This document shows, piece by piece, positions 38,894-47,299 of a stretch of 64,000 nt of DNA. The notes under the pieces were generated by a model. It worked only from the letters and a program-made list of their open reading frames with translations, did not search any database and was not told where the DNA came from. The position numbers were made by a program, and so were the translations under genes. The stretch comes from Cognatishimia maritima (GTDB lineage: Bacteria > Pseudomonadota > Alphaproteobacteria > Rhodobacterales > Rhodobacteraceae): contig NZ_FQWM01000001.1 in NCBI RefSeq assembly GCF_900129685.1, positions 124,001 through 188,000 of the forward strand, in the 5' to 3' direction. Each line of letters opens with the position of its first letter. The stretch's first letter is position 1.

Positions 38894-39724
38894 ATGACGT
38901 CGCCGACTTGGACAGGCGAGGCGGATTATCCAACCGCACAAAAGATCAGCCTTTTCGGGTGGTTACGCGTCGCCTTGCGCGGAAGCCTCATCGCAGCGGT
39001 TCTGGTTCTTGGCATTGTCACACTCACTCTTATACGCCTGATCGAAAAACCCATCTTTGGGCTGCGGCGACCGGTTGGCGGCTATGTTCCAGCCTTAGTT
39101 TGTCGGATCAGCCTGTTTTTGATGGGCATTCGATTTCACACAAGCGGCACGCCGATGCGCGGCGGAGGCGCGGCTGTCGCCAATCATTCATCGTGGTTGG
39201 ATATTTTCACGCTGAACGCCAAGAACCCGGTGTTTTTTGTTTCTAAATCCGAAGTCGCGCGTTGGCCGGGCATTGGGTTTCTGGCCAAGATCGCGGGTAC
39301 GGTTTTTATTGCGCGGGACCGGAAAGAGGCCCAAGCGCAGAAGGACCTTTTTGAAAACAACCTCGCCGCGGGACAGAAGCTGTTGTTCTTTCCCGAAGGC
39401 ACATCCACTGACTCTCTTCGCGTGTTGCCCTTCAAACCCACGCTTTTTGCGGCCTTTTTTGCAGAGTCACTGCGAGAGTCGATCCAAGTGCAACCGGTCA
39501 CCGTGAACTACCACGCCCCCGAAGGGGCAGATCCAAGGTTTTATGGCTGGTGGGGCGATATGGAATTTGGCGCGCATCTCTTGCAAATGCTGGCCGCCCG
39601 CAGTCATGGCCGGGTCGAAGTGATCTATCACCCGCCGTTGTCTGTGCGTGATTTTCAAAACCGCAAGGCGCTGGCCGCCGCCGCGGAATCGCAAGTCAGG
39701 GCAGGGCACTTTCGCACGCAATAA
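38894..39724 (+). CDS. olsA: Lyso-ornithine lipid O-acyltransferase (OlsA-like)
   Basis: A 1-acyl-glycerol-3-phosphate acyltransferase-family enzyme that esterifies lyso-ornithine lipid to finish ornithine lipid. The 276-residue protein has an N-terminal membrane helix (about 30-52), the catalytic NHSSWLD (HX4D) and FPEGTSTDSLRVLPFKPTLF with the EGTS motif. It follows olsB by 1 base. Action on phosphatidic acid precursors (PlsC-like) is the alternative, but the olsB pairing favours OlsA. Confidence 0.87.
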   Translation: MTSPTWTGEADYPTAQKISLFGWLRVALRGSLIAAVLVLGIVTLTLIRLIEKPIFGLRRPVGGYVPALVCRISLFLMGIRFHTSGTPMRGGGAAVANHSSWLDIFTLNAKNPVFFVSKSEVARWPGIGFLAKIAGTVFIARDRKEAQAQKDLFENNLAAGQKLLFFPEGTSTDSLRVLPFKPTLFAAFFAESLRESIQVQPVTVNYHAPEGADPRFYGWWGDMEFGAHLLQMLAARSHGRVEVIYHPPLSVRDFQNRKALAAAAESQVRAGHFRTQ

Positions 39725-39765
39725 GTCCGCTGAGCCGTTTTCCTTAGAAAATCGCGGCCTAGCCC

Positions 39766-39792
39766 TTGAATGCCATCGAAAACCCATGTAAA
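39766..39792 (+). promoter_or_regulatory. Putative rpsB promoter
   Basis: TTGAAT (39766-39771) and TGTAAA (39787-39792) with a 15-base spacer, or TAAAGC with 17, are the best match in the 195 bases before rpsB. A transcript starting near 39800 would have a leader of about 120 bases containing a hairpin. Confidence 0.35.
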
Positions 39793-39829
39793 GCGCGCGC
39801 ATTCAATCCCGCAGGTGGGGGTTGGTCCA

Positions 39830-39850
39830 TTTGGGGGAGACATCCCCAAA
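39830..39850 (+). promoter_or_regulatory. Hairpin in the rpsB leader
   Basis: TTTGGGG (39830-39836) and CCCCAAA (39844-39850) pair around a GAGACAT loop, about 70 bases before rpsB. Because S2 autoregulates rpsB-tsf in other proteobacteria through a leader RNA, an autoregulatory role is plausible; no known RNA family is recognised. Confidence 0.35.
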
Positions 39851-39919
39851 GGTCCGCCGGTTGGAGCTTCCGCTCTCACTTTCCCCCGCTCAGGCGTAAA
39901 CCGGAAAAGGAAGAAATGC

Positions 39920-40693
39920 ATGGCTCAAGTTGAGTTCACCATGCGCCAGCTGCTTGAAGCAGGCGTACACTTTGGTCACCAGACACAGCGCTGGAACCCA
40001 CGCATGGGCGAGTTTATTTATGGCTCGCGTAACGGCATCCACATCATGGACCTGACACAGACCGTTCCAATGCTGGACGCGGCTCTGAAAGCAATCAGCG
40101 ACACCGTTGCAAAGGGTGGCCGCGTTCTATTCGTTGGCACCAAACGTCAAGCGGCCGCACCGATTGCAGACGCAGCAGAGAAGTCTGCTCAGTATTTCAT
40201 GAACCACCGCTGGCTCGGCGGCACGCTGACCAACTGGAAAACTGTTTCCCAATCCATCAACCGCCTGAAAGAGATCGACGAAAAGATCGCATCCGGCGGC
40301 GAAGGCCTCACCAAGAAAGAGCGCCTGAACATGGAACGTGACCAGCAGAAACTGCAAGCATCCCTCGGCGGTATCCGCGAGATGGGTGGCGTGCCTGACC
40401 TGCTGTTCGTCATCGACGTGAAAAAAGAAGCACTGGCCATCGCAGAAGCCAACAAACTGGGCATCCCAGTTGTGGCGGTTGTCGACACCAACTGCTCTCC
40501 AGATGGCGTTGACTACATCATCCCAGGCAACGACGACGCATCCCGCGCAATCGCTCTGTACTGTGATCTCGCATCCCGCGCAGCTCTGGAAGGCATGACC
40601 GCACAGATGGGCGCAGCAGGTGTTGATCTGGGTGCATTCGAAGAAGCACCGGTTGAAGAAGCCGTTGCCGAAGAAGCCGCTGCAGACGCTTAA
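39920..40693 (+). CDS. rpsB: 30S ribosomal protein S2
   Basis: S2 is a late-binding small-subunit protein needed for S1 recruitment. The 257-residue protein starts [29 protein letters not shown] and contains [15 protein letters not shown] and [24 protein letters not shown], all diagnostic. It ends in an acidic-alanine tail. The start is at 39920 (AAAAGGAAG before the ATG); an upstream frame extension to 39770 is non-coding leader. It is first in the rpsB-tsf operon. Confidence 0.97.
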   Translation: MAQVEFTMRQLLEAGVHFGHQTQRWNPRMGEFIYGSRNGIHIMDLTQTVPMLDAALKAISDTVAKGGRVLFVGTKRQAAAPIADAAEKSAQYFMNHRWLGGTLTNWKTVSQSINRLKEIDEKIASGGEGLTKKERLNMERDQQKLQASLGGIREMGGVPDLLFVIDVKKEALAIAEANKLGIPVVAVVDTNCSPDGVDYIIPGNDDASRAIALYCDLASRAALEGMTAQMGAAGVDLGAFEEAPVEEAVAEEAAADA

Positions 40694-40719
40694 GTACGCT
40701 TAAGCGTTACCTAATTGAC

Positions 40720-40745
40720 ATGGGGGCAGGGTAAGCCGCCCCCAT
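40720..40745 (+). other. Intercistronic hairpin between rpsB and tsf
   Basis: ATGGGGGC (40720-40727) pairs with GCCCCCAT (40738-40745), an 8-bp stem with a 10-base loop. It has no T-run, so it is more likely a processing or attenuating hairpin that sets the S2 to EF-Ts ratio than a full terminator. Confidence 0.45.
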
Positions 40746-40775
40746 TAGACTTCTCAAATTCCTAGGAGAACCACG

Positions 40776-41651
40776 ATGGCGATTACAGCCGCAATGGTGA
40801 AAGAACTGCGCGAGATGACCGGCGCAGGCATGATGGACGCGAAAAAAGCGCTGACCGAAACCGATGGTGATCAAGAAGCGGCAATCGACTGGCTGCGCAC
40901 CAAGGGTCTGGCAAAAGCGGCCAAGAAATCCGGCCGTACCGCCGCAGAAGGTCTGGTTGCTGTCAAAGTTGAAGGCGGCAAAGGTGTTGCCGTTGAAGTG
41001 AACTCTGAAACCGACTTCGTTGGCAAAAACGCTGACTTCCAGAAAATGGTGGCAGGCATCGCAAACGTGGCGCTGACTGTGTCTGACGTTGACGCGCTGA
41101 ACGCTGCCGAACTGAACGGCAAGCCCGTTTCCGCAGTGATCACCGACGCAATTGCAACCATCGGCGAGAACATGTCTCTGCGCCGTATGGCATCCGTGGA
41201 AGGTGACGTTGTTGCGTCCTACATCCACAACCCAGCCACTGACGGCATGGGCAACATCGGTGTTCTGGTTGCACTGAAAGGCGGCGACGAAGCCTTTGGT
41301 AAGCAGGTTGCAATGCACATCGCAGCGGCAGCGCCACAGTCCCTGTCCGAAGCGGACCTGGACCCAGCGGTTGTTGAAAAAGAGAAAAACGTTCAAATCG
41401 AAATCGCACGTGAATCTGGCAAGCCAGAGCAGGTGATCGAAAAAATGATCGTGGGTCGCATGAAGAAATTCATGGCTGAAGTGACTTTGCTGGGCCAGAA
41501 CTTCGTGATCAACCCAGACCTGACCGTTGAAGCGGCAGCCAAAGAAGCCGGTGCGGAAATCGTTGGCTACGTGCGTATGCAGGTTGGCGAAGGCATCGAG
41601 AAGAAATCCGAAGACTTCGCAGCAGAAGTTGCAAAGGCCGCTCAAGGCTAA
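40776..41651 (+). CDS. tsf: Translation elongation factor Ts
   Basis: Guanine-nucleotide exchange factor for EF-Tu. The 291-residue protein begins [26 protein letters not shown] and has the conserved [10 protein letters not shown] block and two dimerisation-domain repeats. It follows rpsB in the standard order with AGGAGA before the ATG. Confidence 0.97.
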   Translation: MAITAAMVKELREMTGAGMMDAKKALTETDGDQEAAIDWLRTKGLAKAAKKSGRTAAEGLVAVKVEGGKGVAVEVNSETDFVGKNADFQKMVAGIANVALTVSDVDALNAAELNGKPVSAVITDAIATIGENMSLRRMASVEGDVVASYIHNPATDGMGNIGVLVALKGGDEAFGKQVAMHIAAAAPQSLSEADLDPAVVEKEKNVQIEIARESGKPEQVIEKMIVGRMKKFMAEVTLLGQNFVINPDLTVEAAAKEAGAEIVGYVRMQVGEGIEKKSEDFAAEVAKAAQG

Positions 41652-41678
41652 GGTCTACTGACAGTCTCAGATACAAAG

Positions 41679-41713
41679 CACCGCTTGGGCAACTAGGCGG
41701 TGTTTTCTTTTTC
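41679..41713 (+). terminator. Terminator after tsf
   Basis: CACCGC (41679-41684) and GCGGTG (41697-41702) form the stem of a hairpin followed by TTTTCTTTTT, 28 bases after the tsf stop. It closes the rpsB-tsf operon. Confidence 0.75.
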
Positions 41714-42051
41714 TGGTTGAATTGAGTTTCCCAGGTTGCATCACATCGCAAAAAAGAAACGGTGCCAAAACCGCTAAGTTTCAGCACCGCTCTGGGACAG
41801 GCCATGTCATTGGGGATGGTGGCCTGAAAACAAAATTTATTATTAAATCAAGATATTACATGAACTAAGTCGCGCGGCCTCCGCGAGAATTTACAAAGAG
41901 CGCAGAGCCCAGAAATCGCTGGGGTTGCGCCCTAGTTGTCCCAGGCCCAATAGCCACACTCTCGGAACGTGTTAACTTTTACAACGTATCCGAGTGAGAC
42001 CAAGGTATGGAATTCCTTACCTTTTGCAATTTTCTTTACCTTAGGTTGCAG
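41714..42051. other. Gene-free gap between tsf and the LuxR-family gene
   Basis: No protein-coding frame in these 338 bases has a ribosome-binding site or family character. It is AT-rich in the middle (about 41828-41865). It contains a second CGGTG/CACCG inverted pair (41761-41790 region), an AGGCC/GGCCT pair (about 41800-41826) and a 22-base imperfect palindrome at 42002-42023. A small RNA cannot be excluded. Confidence 0.5.
42002..42023. promoter_or_regulatory. Near-perfect 22-base palindrome downstream of the LuxR gene
   Basis: Arms AAGGTATGGAA and TTCCTTACCTT are inverted copies with one mismatched pair, centred on an EcoRI-like GAATTC core. A further TACCTT copy lies 19 bases away at 42037-42042. 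It could be an operator or the stem of a stop signal for the luxR transcript, but there is no T-run in either direction. Confidence 0.35.
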
Positions 42052-42813
42052 CTAAAGGTCAGAGATAAAGATTTGGTTGAGAAAAGCCGCTTTAAGAACC
42101 GCCTGTGCCGTGGTTTCCACACCCAAAGATTCCCGTGCAAGGCGTAAATGTTTCTCTACCGTTGCCGCTTTGCGTCCCATCAGCGTGGCAATATCCTGAA
42201 TCGTTTTCCCGTCAGAAACCCATTCCAAAACCTCGCGCTGGCGGCTGGTCAGGGCGCGGCGCGCATTCTGGTAGGGCAGGTTCATCAGCTTGAGGTGCAG
42301 CACATTGTTCATCAAGGTCAAAACCTCGCCGTGCTCTTGCCAGATCGCATCCAGATCACTTTGCGGAACACCGGCTGGCCCAATTAAGCTGATTGCGCCC
42401 TTTGTGCGCAGTGAAACCGACTTGAAACTGATCGTATAGCCCGCTGTGACATCATACGCTTGGTTGAATTCCAAAAGCGCCATTTCTTCGCGATTTGGGT
42501 CGCGGCCCGAATAACTGCCCAGAATATGCGCCCAGCTTTGCGCGCCGACATTTTCCAGCGCCCAACGGATCATTGGGCCGTTCTGAAACATACGCTCTGA
42601 AAAGAAACGGTTCAGATAGGCCTGATCCAAGTTCGAAAGCACAACGAAATCGTCCGGGTCGCCAAGGTTCTGATCGACGCGAAAATTTGTGTAACCATAA
42701 AGCAGGCGGTCAAAGCCAAACTCCGCCATCTTTTCCAAATGCATGGACCAGATGGCGGCCTGAGAATTTGCGTTTGTGATTTCAGATATATAACGCAGCG
42801 TGGCGTCGTTCAT
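42052..42813 (-). CDS. LuxR-family regulator with autoinducer-binding-like domain (solo)
   Basis: A 253-residue regulator. Residues about 15-165 match the autoinducer-binding domain and residues about 190-250 form the LuxR helix-turn-helix (LTSRQREVLEWVSDGKTIQDIA, then MGRKAATVEKHL). No luxI synthase is nearby. Several positions that contact acyl-homoserine lactone in TraR seem changed: the Asp-Pro pair is Gly-Pro (FQNGPMIRWA) and the invariant Trp before it is not evident. It starts 3 bases after aroQ ends, so it is cotranscribed with it. A ligand other than an acyl-homoserine lactone, or none, is possible. Confidence 0.85.
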   Translation of the reverse strand: MNDATLRYISEITNANSQAAIWSMHLEKMAEFGFDRLLYGYTNFRVDQNLGDPDDFVVLSNLDQAYLNRFFSERMFQNGPMIRWALENVGAQSWAHILGSYSGRDPNREEMALLEFNQAYDVTAGYTISFKSVSLRTKGAISLIGPAGVPQSDLDAIWQEHGEVLTLMNNVLHLKLMNLPYQNARRALTSRQREVLEWVSDGKTIQDIATLMGRKAATVEKHLRLARESLGVETTAQAVLKAAFLNQIFISDL

Positions 42814-42816
42814 AAT

Positions 42817-43251
42817 TTACCTGACGTGGTCTAACAGCGCCTCAATCGCCAGACGATAGCCAATGGCACCAAATCCGCAGATCTGGCCGACCGCAACGGG
42901 GGCAATAAATGATTTGTGCCGGTAAGCTTCCCGGGCGTGAATATTTGAAAGATGCACTTCGATCACAGGCAATTCGACCGAAGCAATCGCATCCATAATG
43001 GCAATTGACGTATGGGTGTAAGCACCGGCGTTCAGGACAATCCCGTCATGATCACCTTTGGCATCATGGATAGCATCTATCAATTCGCCTTCGTGGTTGG
43101 ATTGTTTGCAGACAATGCCGACACCAAGTGCGCGACCATGGGCTTCGCAGGTATCTTCGATGTCCTGCAATGTGGTGGTGCCATAGACCTCGGGCTGGCG
43201 CGTGCCAAGCAGGTTGAGGTTTGGACCATTCAGGATCAAAAGCGAGGCCAT
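42817..43251 (-). CDS. aroQ: 3-dehydroquinate dehydratase, type II
   Basis: Third step of the shikimate pathway, dehydrating 3-dehydroquinate. The 144-residue protein has ILNGPNLNLLGTRQPEVYG (residues 6-24; the Tyr in the flexible loop is catalytic), LNAGAYTHTSIA and EVHLSNIHAREAYRH with the catalytic His. The start at 43251 has AAGGAA upstream and is preferred over an ATG 18 bases earlier. It is upstream of the LuxR-type gene in one transcription unit. Confidence 0.95.
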   Translation of the reverse strand: MASLLILNGPNLNLLGTRQPEVYGTTTLQDIEDTCEAHGRALGVGIVCKQSNHEGELIDAIHDAKGDHDGIVLNAGAYTHTSIAIMDAIASVELPVIEVHLSNIHAREAYRHKSFIAPVAVGQICGFGAIGYRLAIEALLDHVR

Positions 43252-43454
43252 ACGGAAATTCCTTTGCAATACAGACTGTTTAGCGCGAAGAATTTCACGA
43301 AGTCTACCGCTAAGAGGCAGGAATTGGCGTCTGGGTGGCGTTTTGGGCGTTTCTGGTCATGTTGATTATTTACATAATTACCATTATGCGAGTATTGTAT
43401 TGGGCAGTGGATACTTTGAAACTCCTTCAATTACAGTGCCCTAGCGGTGTTTCC

Positions 43455-45890
43455 TTAAGCGCGTAACAATGTGAACTGCGGGTCATAAGGTACGTCTGGC
43501 AACGTGGTCGCTCTGCAATGATTGCCGCAGATATCAACTGTCAGCTTGGTCGTTGGTGTTGCGTGCTCTGCATCGATGAAAGCAAACGCCAGGTTCATGT
43601 CGGTACGATGACCCCATGCGCCGGACGTTACACTGCCGACAACTTGATCGTTCAACAAGACGGCTGCGCCGGCATGGGCTGGCGCCGATGCGCAGTCGAC
43701 TTGCATCAAGCACAGCGTGCGTTTTGGGCCATTCGTATGCCGCTCAGTTAGCGCCGCCTGCCCTATGAACTCGGATTTCCCCAAATCCACAAAGCGCTGA
43801 AGGCCGGTTTCAAAGGGATCATATTCGGTGATCAATTCCGCTTTCCAATGCAGGAAACCTTTCTCAAGCCGCATGGAGTCGACCGCGCGTGCGCCAAAAA
43901 GCGACAGACCGTGTTTTTGACCGGCCGAACGCAGCGCAAGGTATGCAGCGTAAAGCGATTGGTTGGGCACATGGATTTCATAGGCCAGCTCGCCTGAAAA
44001 GCTGACGGCCATGACTGTCGCTGGGGCAAAACCGATGCAGCATTCGCGTACAAAGAGCCAAGGGAAGGCTTCGCGGCTCCAGTCGCCACGGGCGCAGGCC
44101 GACAGAACAGCGCGAGAATTTGGCCCGGCGAGCAACAGGATTGTCATCTCGTTGGTCAGGCTGCGGATCTGAACGTCTTCGTCCGCGTGTTTGTGCGCTG
44201 TGAGCCAATCGAGATCATGCAACTCGCTTGCCGCGGCAGAGCCGTACCACACCCGTTCTGGTCCACGGTCTGACTTCGGGAGATTGGCGAGCGTCGCCTC
44301 GGCCTTCACCATGCCATGATGGTTCAGCAGATAGGCCAGACCGACGCGCCCGTCCCCTTTGGGCAGCCTGCCGCAGATCATCCGGTCCAAAAACCTGTGC
44401 CGGTCCGCGCCGGTGATCTCCAGGCGATTGAAGCCGTTGACCTCTGTCAGACCAACGTTGGTTTGCACATTTTTGACCTCTGCCGCAACCAGATCAAAGG
44501 TTTCGTCAAAATCAAAGCTAAGCGTAGGATGAAAGTCGGCTGAGGGCTTGATGTAATCCACGCGCTCCCAGCCGTTCACCACGGAAAACGCCGCGCCTTC
44601 GGCAGCAAACACCGGTGTCAGCGGAGTGGTTTTGGCGGGTCGTCCCGCTGGGCGATGTTCATGCGGAAAGTGAAAGCGGAATTCGTTCTGATAGTCTTCG
44701 GTGGCTTTCAGCGCGGTCAATTCGACCGTCGCATGCGGCGCAAAGCGGCGTGGGTCAAGGCACCAAGTGTCAAAGCAGGCGTCGCCATGCACAATTTGCT
44801 GCGCCAAGAGCCAGCCGTGGCCCCCACCCTCCCCAAGACCTGCGCGCAAGCCTATGATACAAAACGCATTTCGCTTTCGGGGGATCGGCCCAACAAGCGG
44901 CGCGCCGTCGGTTGTATAGGTGATCGGCCCATTGACCACACGTTTGATCCCGACCTCCTGCAGGACCGGCATCCTTTCAAACGCGCCTTCCAGAACGTCC
45001 ATGATCCGGTCCAGATCATCCGGGCACAGCGCATTCGTAAAGCCCGGATCAATGCCATCCATGCCCCAAGTTTTGCAGTCCTGTTCATAGAACCCGACGA
45101 GCAGCCCGTTCTTTTCTTGGCGGCAGTAGTAATCAGAAATCGGGCAGCGCAGCAAAGGCATGCGGCGGTCAGCCGAGACAATCTCTGGGATGTCTTCGGT
45201 GACAAAATATTGGTGTTCCATCGAGGCCACCGGGTGCATCACACCCATCATGGCGGCGACTTCATTAACGCGGTAACCACAGGCATTCACGACGATGTCC
45301 GCGTCGATGTTGCCAGCGGTAGTTTCCACCGTCCAAGTATCATCACGGTGTTGCTTAAGGGCGGTGACCGCCGTGTGACGATAGACCTCGGCCCCTGCCC
45401 TGCGCGCGTGAAACGCCAGCGCCTGACACAGCTGCGCCGGGTCGATGTCGCCGTCCTGACCGTCCCAAAGCCCGCCCAATAGGTTGTCGGTTGAGATCAA
45501 AGGATGCCGTTTGGCGCATTCCTCTGCGTCGATGATCTCATAATCCACGCCCATCCCGCGGGCCATGGAGGCGAAATGGCGATAGCCTTGCATCTGCGCT
45601 TCGGTATTGGCGAGTCGGATGCCGCCATCGCCGTGGTGGTAGCCGACGGGATAATCCGTGTCGTCGCGCAGTTTCTTATACAGCGCGATGGAATGGGACT
45701 TCAGACCAACCATGGTCTGGTTCATCCCAAAGTTCGTCACCTGCGCCGCCGAATGCCATGTGGTGCCAGAGGTCAGCTCATCCCGTTCGATCAAAACGAC
45801 ATCGGTCCAGCCCTCTTGCACAAGGTGATAGAGCGTCGAGCAGCCCGCAATGCCGCCGCCGATAATCGCCACTTTGGTCCGAGATTTCAT
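43455..45890 (-). CDS. Dimethylglycine/sarcosine dehydrogenase-like flavoprotein
   Basis: An 811-residue two-part enzyme. The N-terminal half is a FAD-dependent DAO-type oxidase, with the dinucleotide motif VAIIGGGIAGCSTLYHL (about residues 7-23), the covalent-flavin-type TSGTTWHSAAQ block and a TDGAPLVGPIP near 360. The C-terminal half is GcvT-like, folate-binding (FNRLEITGADRHRFLDRM, GELAYEIHVPN, DSMRLEKGFLHWKAELITEYDP). The combination fits dimethylglycine or sarcosine dehydrogenases, which pass formaldehyde units to tetrahydrofolate. Start 45890 is chosen for its AGGAGGG; longer frames to 45986 are unsupported. Paralogues of this fold are many, so substrate is uncertain. Confidence 0.8.
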   Translation of the reverse strand: MKSRTKVAIIGGGIAGCSTLYHLVQEGWTDVVLIERDELTSGTTWHSAAQVTNFGMNQTMVGLKSHSIALYKKLRDDTDYPVGYHHGDGGIRLANTEAQMQGYRHFASMARGMGVDYEIIDAEECAKRHPLISTDNLLGGLWDGQDGDIDPAQLCQALAFHARRAGAEVYRHTAVTALKQHRDDTWTVETTAGNIDADIVVNACGYRVNEVAAMMGVMHPVASMEHQYFVTEDIPEIVSADRRMPLLRCPISDYYCRQEKNGLLVGFYEQDCKTWGMDGIDPGFTNALCPDDLDRIMDVLEGAFERMPVLQEVGIKRVVNGPITYTTDGAPLVGPIPRKRNAFCIIGLRAGLGEGGGHGWLLAQQIVHGDACFDTWCLDPRRFAPHATVELTALKATEDYQNEFRFHFPHEHRPAGRPAKTTPLTPVFAAEGAAFSVVNGWERVDYIKPSADFHPTLSFDFDETFDLVAAEVKNVQTNVGLTEVNGFNRLEITGADRHRFLDRMICGRLPKGDGRVGLAYLLNHHGMVKAEATLANLPKSDRGPERVWYGSAAASELHDLDWLTAHKHADEDVQIRSLTNEMTILLLAGPNSRAVLSACARGDWSREAFPWLFVRECCIGFAPATVMAVSFSGELAYEIHVPNQSLYAAYLALRSAGQKHGLSLFGARAVDSMRLEKGFLHWKAELITEYDPFETGLQRFVDLGKSEFIGQAALTERHTNGPKRTLCLMQVDCASAPAHAGAAVLLNDQVVGSVTSGAWGHRTDMNLAFAFIDAEHATPTTKLTVDICGNHCRATTLPDVPYDPQFTLLRA

Positions 45891-46102
45891 ATCGCCCTCC
45901 TTCATGCGCAGGCCTACCGCCCTGCCCCGCTTTAGGATCGATTGCGTCCGCTGTCCGACACTGATTTTCAGTTTTGCGAAAGGCAATTCCGCGATTTCAT
46001 GTTTTGAAAACCAGATTTTGGACGTTTACAGGGTGGATTTAGGTCGAAAAATTCAGAAAATTTTCCGGCTAACCTATTGAAATATATACATCAAGAAAGA
46101 AA

Positions 46103-46125
46103 ATGTAAAAAACATTCACATTAAC
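46103..46125. promoter_or_regulatory. Operator copy 1 upstream of the DUF2852 gene
   Basis: ATGTAAA and TTCACAT form an inverted repeat with a 5-base spacer, followed by TAAC (46103-46125). It is an imperfect copy of the perfect dyad at 46161-46179, and lies just upstream of the likely -35 region of the next gene. Confidence 0.6.
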
Positions 46126-46131
46126 TCTTGT

Positions 46132-46160
46132 TTGGTCGGCCTGGTTTCCCACATTGTATG
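46132..46160 (+). promoter_or_regulatory. Putative DUF2852 gene promoter
   Basis: TTGGTC (46132-46137) and TGTATG (46155-46160) with a 17-base spacer. It lies between the two operator copies and would start transcription near 46167, inside operator copy 2. Confidence 0.4.
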
Positions 46161-46183
46161 ATGTGAAAGACATTCACATTAAC
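46161..46183. promoter_or_regulatory. Operator copy 2 over the DUF2852 start of transcription
   Basis: ATGTGAA and TTCACAT are a perfect 7-bp inverted repeat with a 5-base spacer (46161-46179), followed by TAAC as in copy 1. Copies are 58 bases apart centre to centre. The spacer is one base longer than the 6 required by Crp, and no regulator gene is adjacent, so the factor is unknown. Confidence 0.6.
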
Positions 46184-46202
46184 CCAAACCACGGAGACCC
46201 CA

Positions 46203-46631
46203 ATGACACCAGTTGCCACAGCCAACCCTAACACCGATCACATGGGTTGGTTTTCCCGGAGCGAGGCATGGTTGGACAGCAAAGGCAAAGGTGCCTGGAT
46301 TGCCGCCATGGTCCTCGGTTTCATCTTCTTCTGGCCTGTCGGACTGGCCCTTCTCTTCTACATGATCTGGAGCAAAAAAGGTATGTTCGGAAAATCCTGC
46401 CGCAGCAAAAAATCACGTCATCGCATGCATGTGATGTCCTCGTCCGGCAACTCTGCTTTTGACGCCTATCGCGATGAAACCATCGCGCGTCTGGAAGAAG
46501 AGCAGGCGAACTTTGAAGCCTTCCTAGAGCGTTTGCGCGAAGCGAAGGACAAGTCAGAGTTTGACCAGTTCATGGATGAGCGTTCTAAGAAAGCGGCCAA
46601 AGACCGCGACGCGCAGACCGAAGAGGCTTAA
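46203..46631 (+). CDS. DUF2852 membrane protein
   Basis: A 142-residue protein with a single central membrane stretch (AAMVLGFIFFWPVGLALLFYMIW, about residues 34-56, shown here in two parts: AAMVLGFIFFWP and VGLALLFYMIW). A basic loop follows (KSCRSKKSRHRMH) and then a charged helical tail that may form a coiled coil (RLEEEQANFEAFLERLREAKDK). It matches DUF2852, which is known from alphaproteobacteria and has no assigned role. A dyad operator pair and promoter precede it. It is followed by a terminator and an RDD gene. Confidence 0.8.
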   Translation: MTPVATANPNTDHMGWFSRSEAWLDSKGKGAWIAAMVLGFIFFWPVGLALLFYMIWSKKGMFGKSCRSKKSRHRMHVMSSSGNSAFDAYRDETIARLEEEQANFEAFLERLREAKDKSEFDQFMDERSKKAAKDRDAQTEEA

Positions 46632-46660
46632 GTCAGCCCGCCGGTCCAAAACCAAGGCAA

Positions 46661-46690
46661 GGCCCCCATTAGACCGGGGGCCGCGTTTTA
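46661..46690 (+). terminator. Terminator after the DUF2852 gene
   Basis: GGCCCCC (46661-46667) and GGGGGCC (46676-46682) form a strong stem, followed by GCGTTTTA. It lies 30 bases after the stop and separates this gene from the RDD gene. Confidence 0.7.
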
Positions 46691-46744
46691 CGATATACCC
46701 AATCAACAACCCAAAATAACCCAACCAAGAGAGACACCGAAGAG

Positions 46745-47194
46745 ATGACATCCCGCGCTTACGCCCTTCCTGACCCGGTTTCACAGCCAGAGTTTTATGC
46801 GGACGTGCCCGTCAAACGCTTGATCGCCTGGATCGTTGACATGATCCTGATCGGCATTATCAGCGCATTGATCCTGCCGTTGACCTTGTTCACCGGGATT
46901 TTCTTCTTTGGTGCGATTTTCCTGACGGTCAGCTTCATCTACCGCGTTGTGACCCTGACCAATGGGTCGGCGACCTTGGGCATGCGGTTTGTCGGGATCG
47001 AATTCCGCACGCAGCATGGCGACCGCTTTGATCTGGGCCACGCTTTCTTGCACACGCTCGGCTATAGTGTCTCAATCGCCTTCTTTGTCCTGCAGCTGAT
47101 CTCTATCGTTCTGATGCTGACATCATCGCGTTCGCAGGGTTTGACCGACCATGTGATGGGATCGGTCGCCATCAACCGGGCCGCACGCTATTAA
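46745..47194 (+). CDS. RDD-family membrane protein
   Basis: A 149-residue polytopic protein of the RDD family. PVKRLIAWIVDMILIGI (about residues 23-39) holds the Arg and Asp that give the family its name, NGSATLGMRFVGIEF is the second conserved block, and three or four membrane helices are apparent. Transport of small osmolytes or Na+ has been proposed for some relatives. AGAGAGACACCGAAGAG precedes the ATG. It is separated from the DUF2852 gene by a terminator. Confidence 0.85.
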   Translation: MTSRAYALPDPVSQPEFYADVPVKRLIAWIVDMILIGIISALILPLTLFTGIFFFGAIFLTVSFIYRVVTLTNGSATLGMRFVGIEFRTQHGDRFDLGHAFLHTLGYSVSIAFFVLQLISIVLMLTSSRSQGLTDHVMGSVAINRAARY

Positions 47195-47299
47195 GCGGCC
47201 CGAACCCTTCGACGCAGATACATACAGGTTTTTCTATGCTTGGCGGGGCCGCAAACCGTTGTTAAGGTTGCTCTGATCTGAAACAGCCCGCGGTCCCGA

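Noticed and set aside
40707-41645. A 312-codon minus-strand frame opposite tsf
   Set aside because: Complete mirror of a highly expressed, codon-biased gene with Cys/His/Phe-rich nonsense composition; tsf itself is certain.
44655-45482. A 275-codon plus-strand frame inside the dimethylglycine dehydrogenase-like gene
   Set aside because: Antisense to clear FAD-domain motifs; no start signals.
46161-46183. Crp/Fnr-type operator
   Set aside because: The TGTGA and TCACA halves are 7 bases apart rather than 6, and the outer bases extend to a longer dyad; Fnr TTGAT halves are absent.
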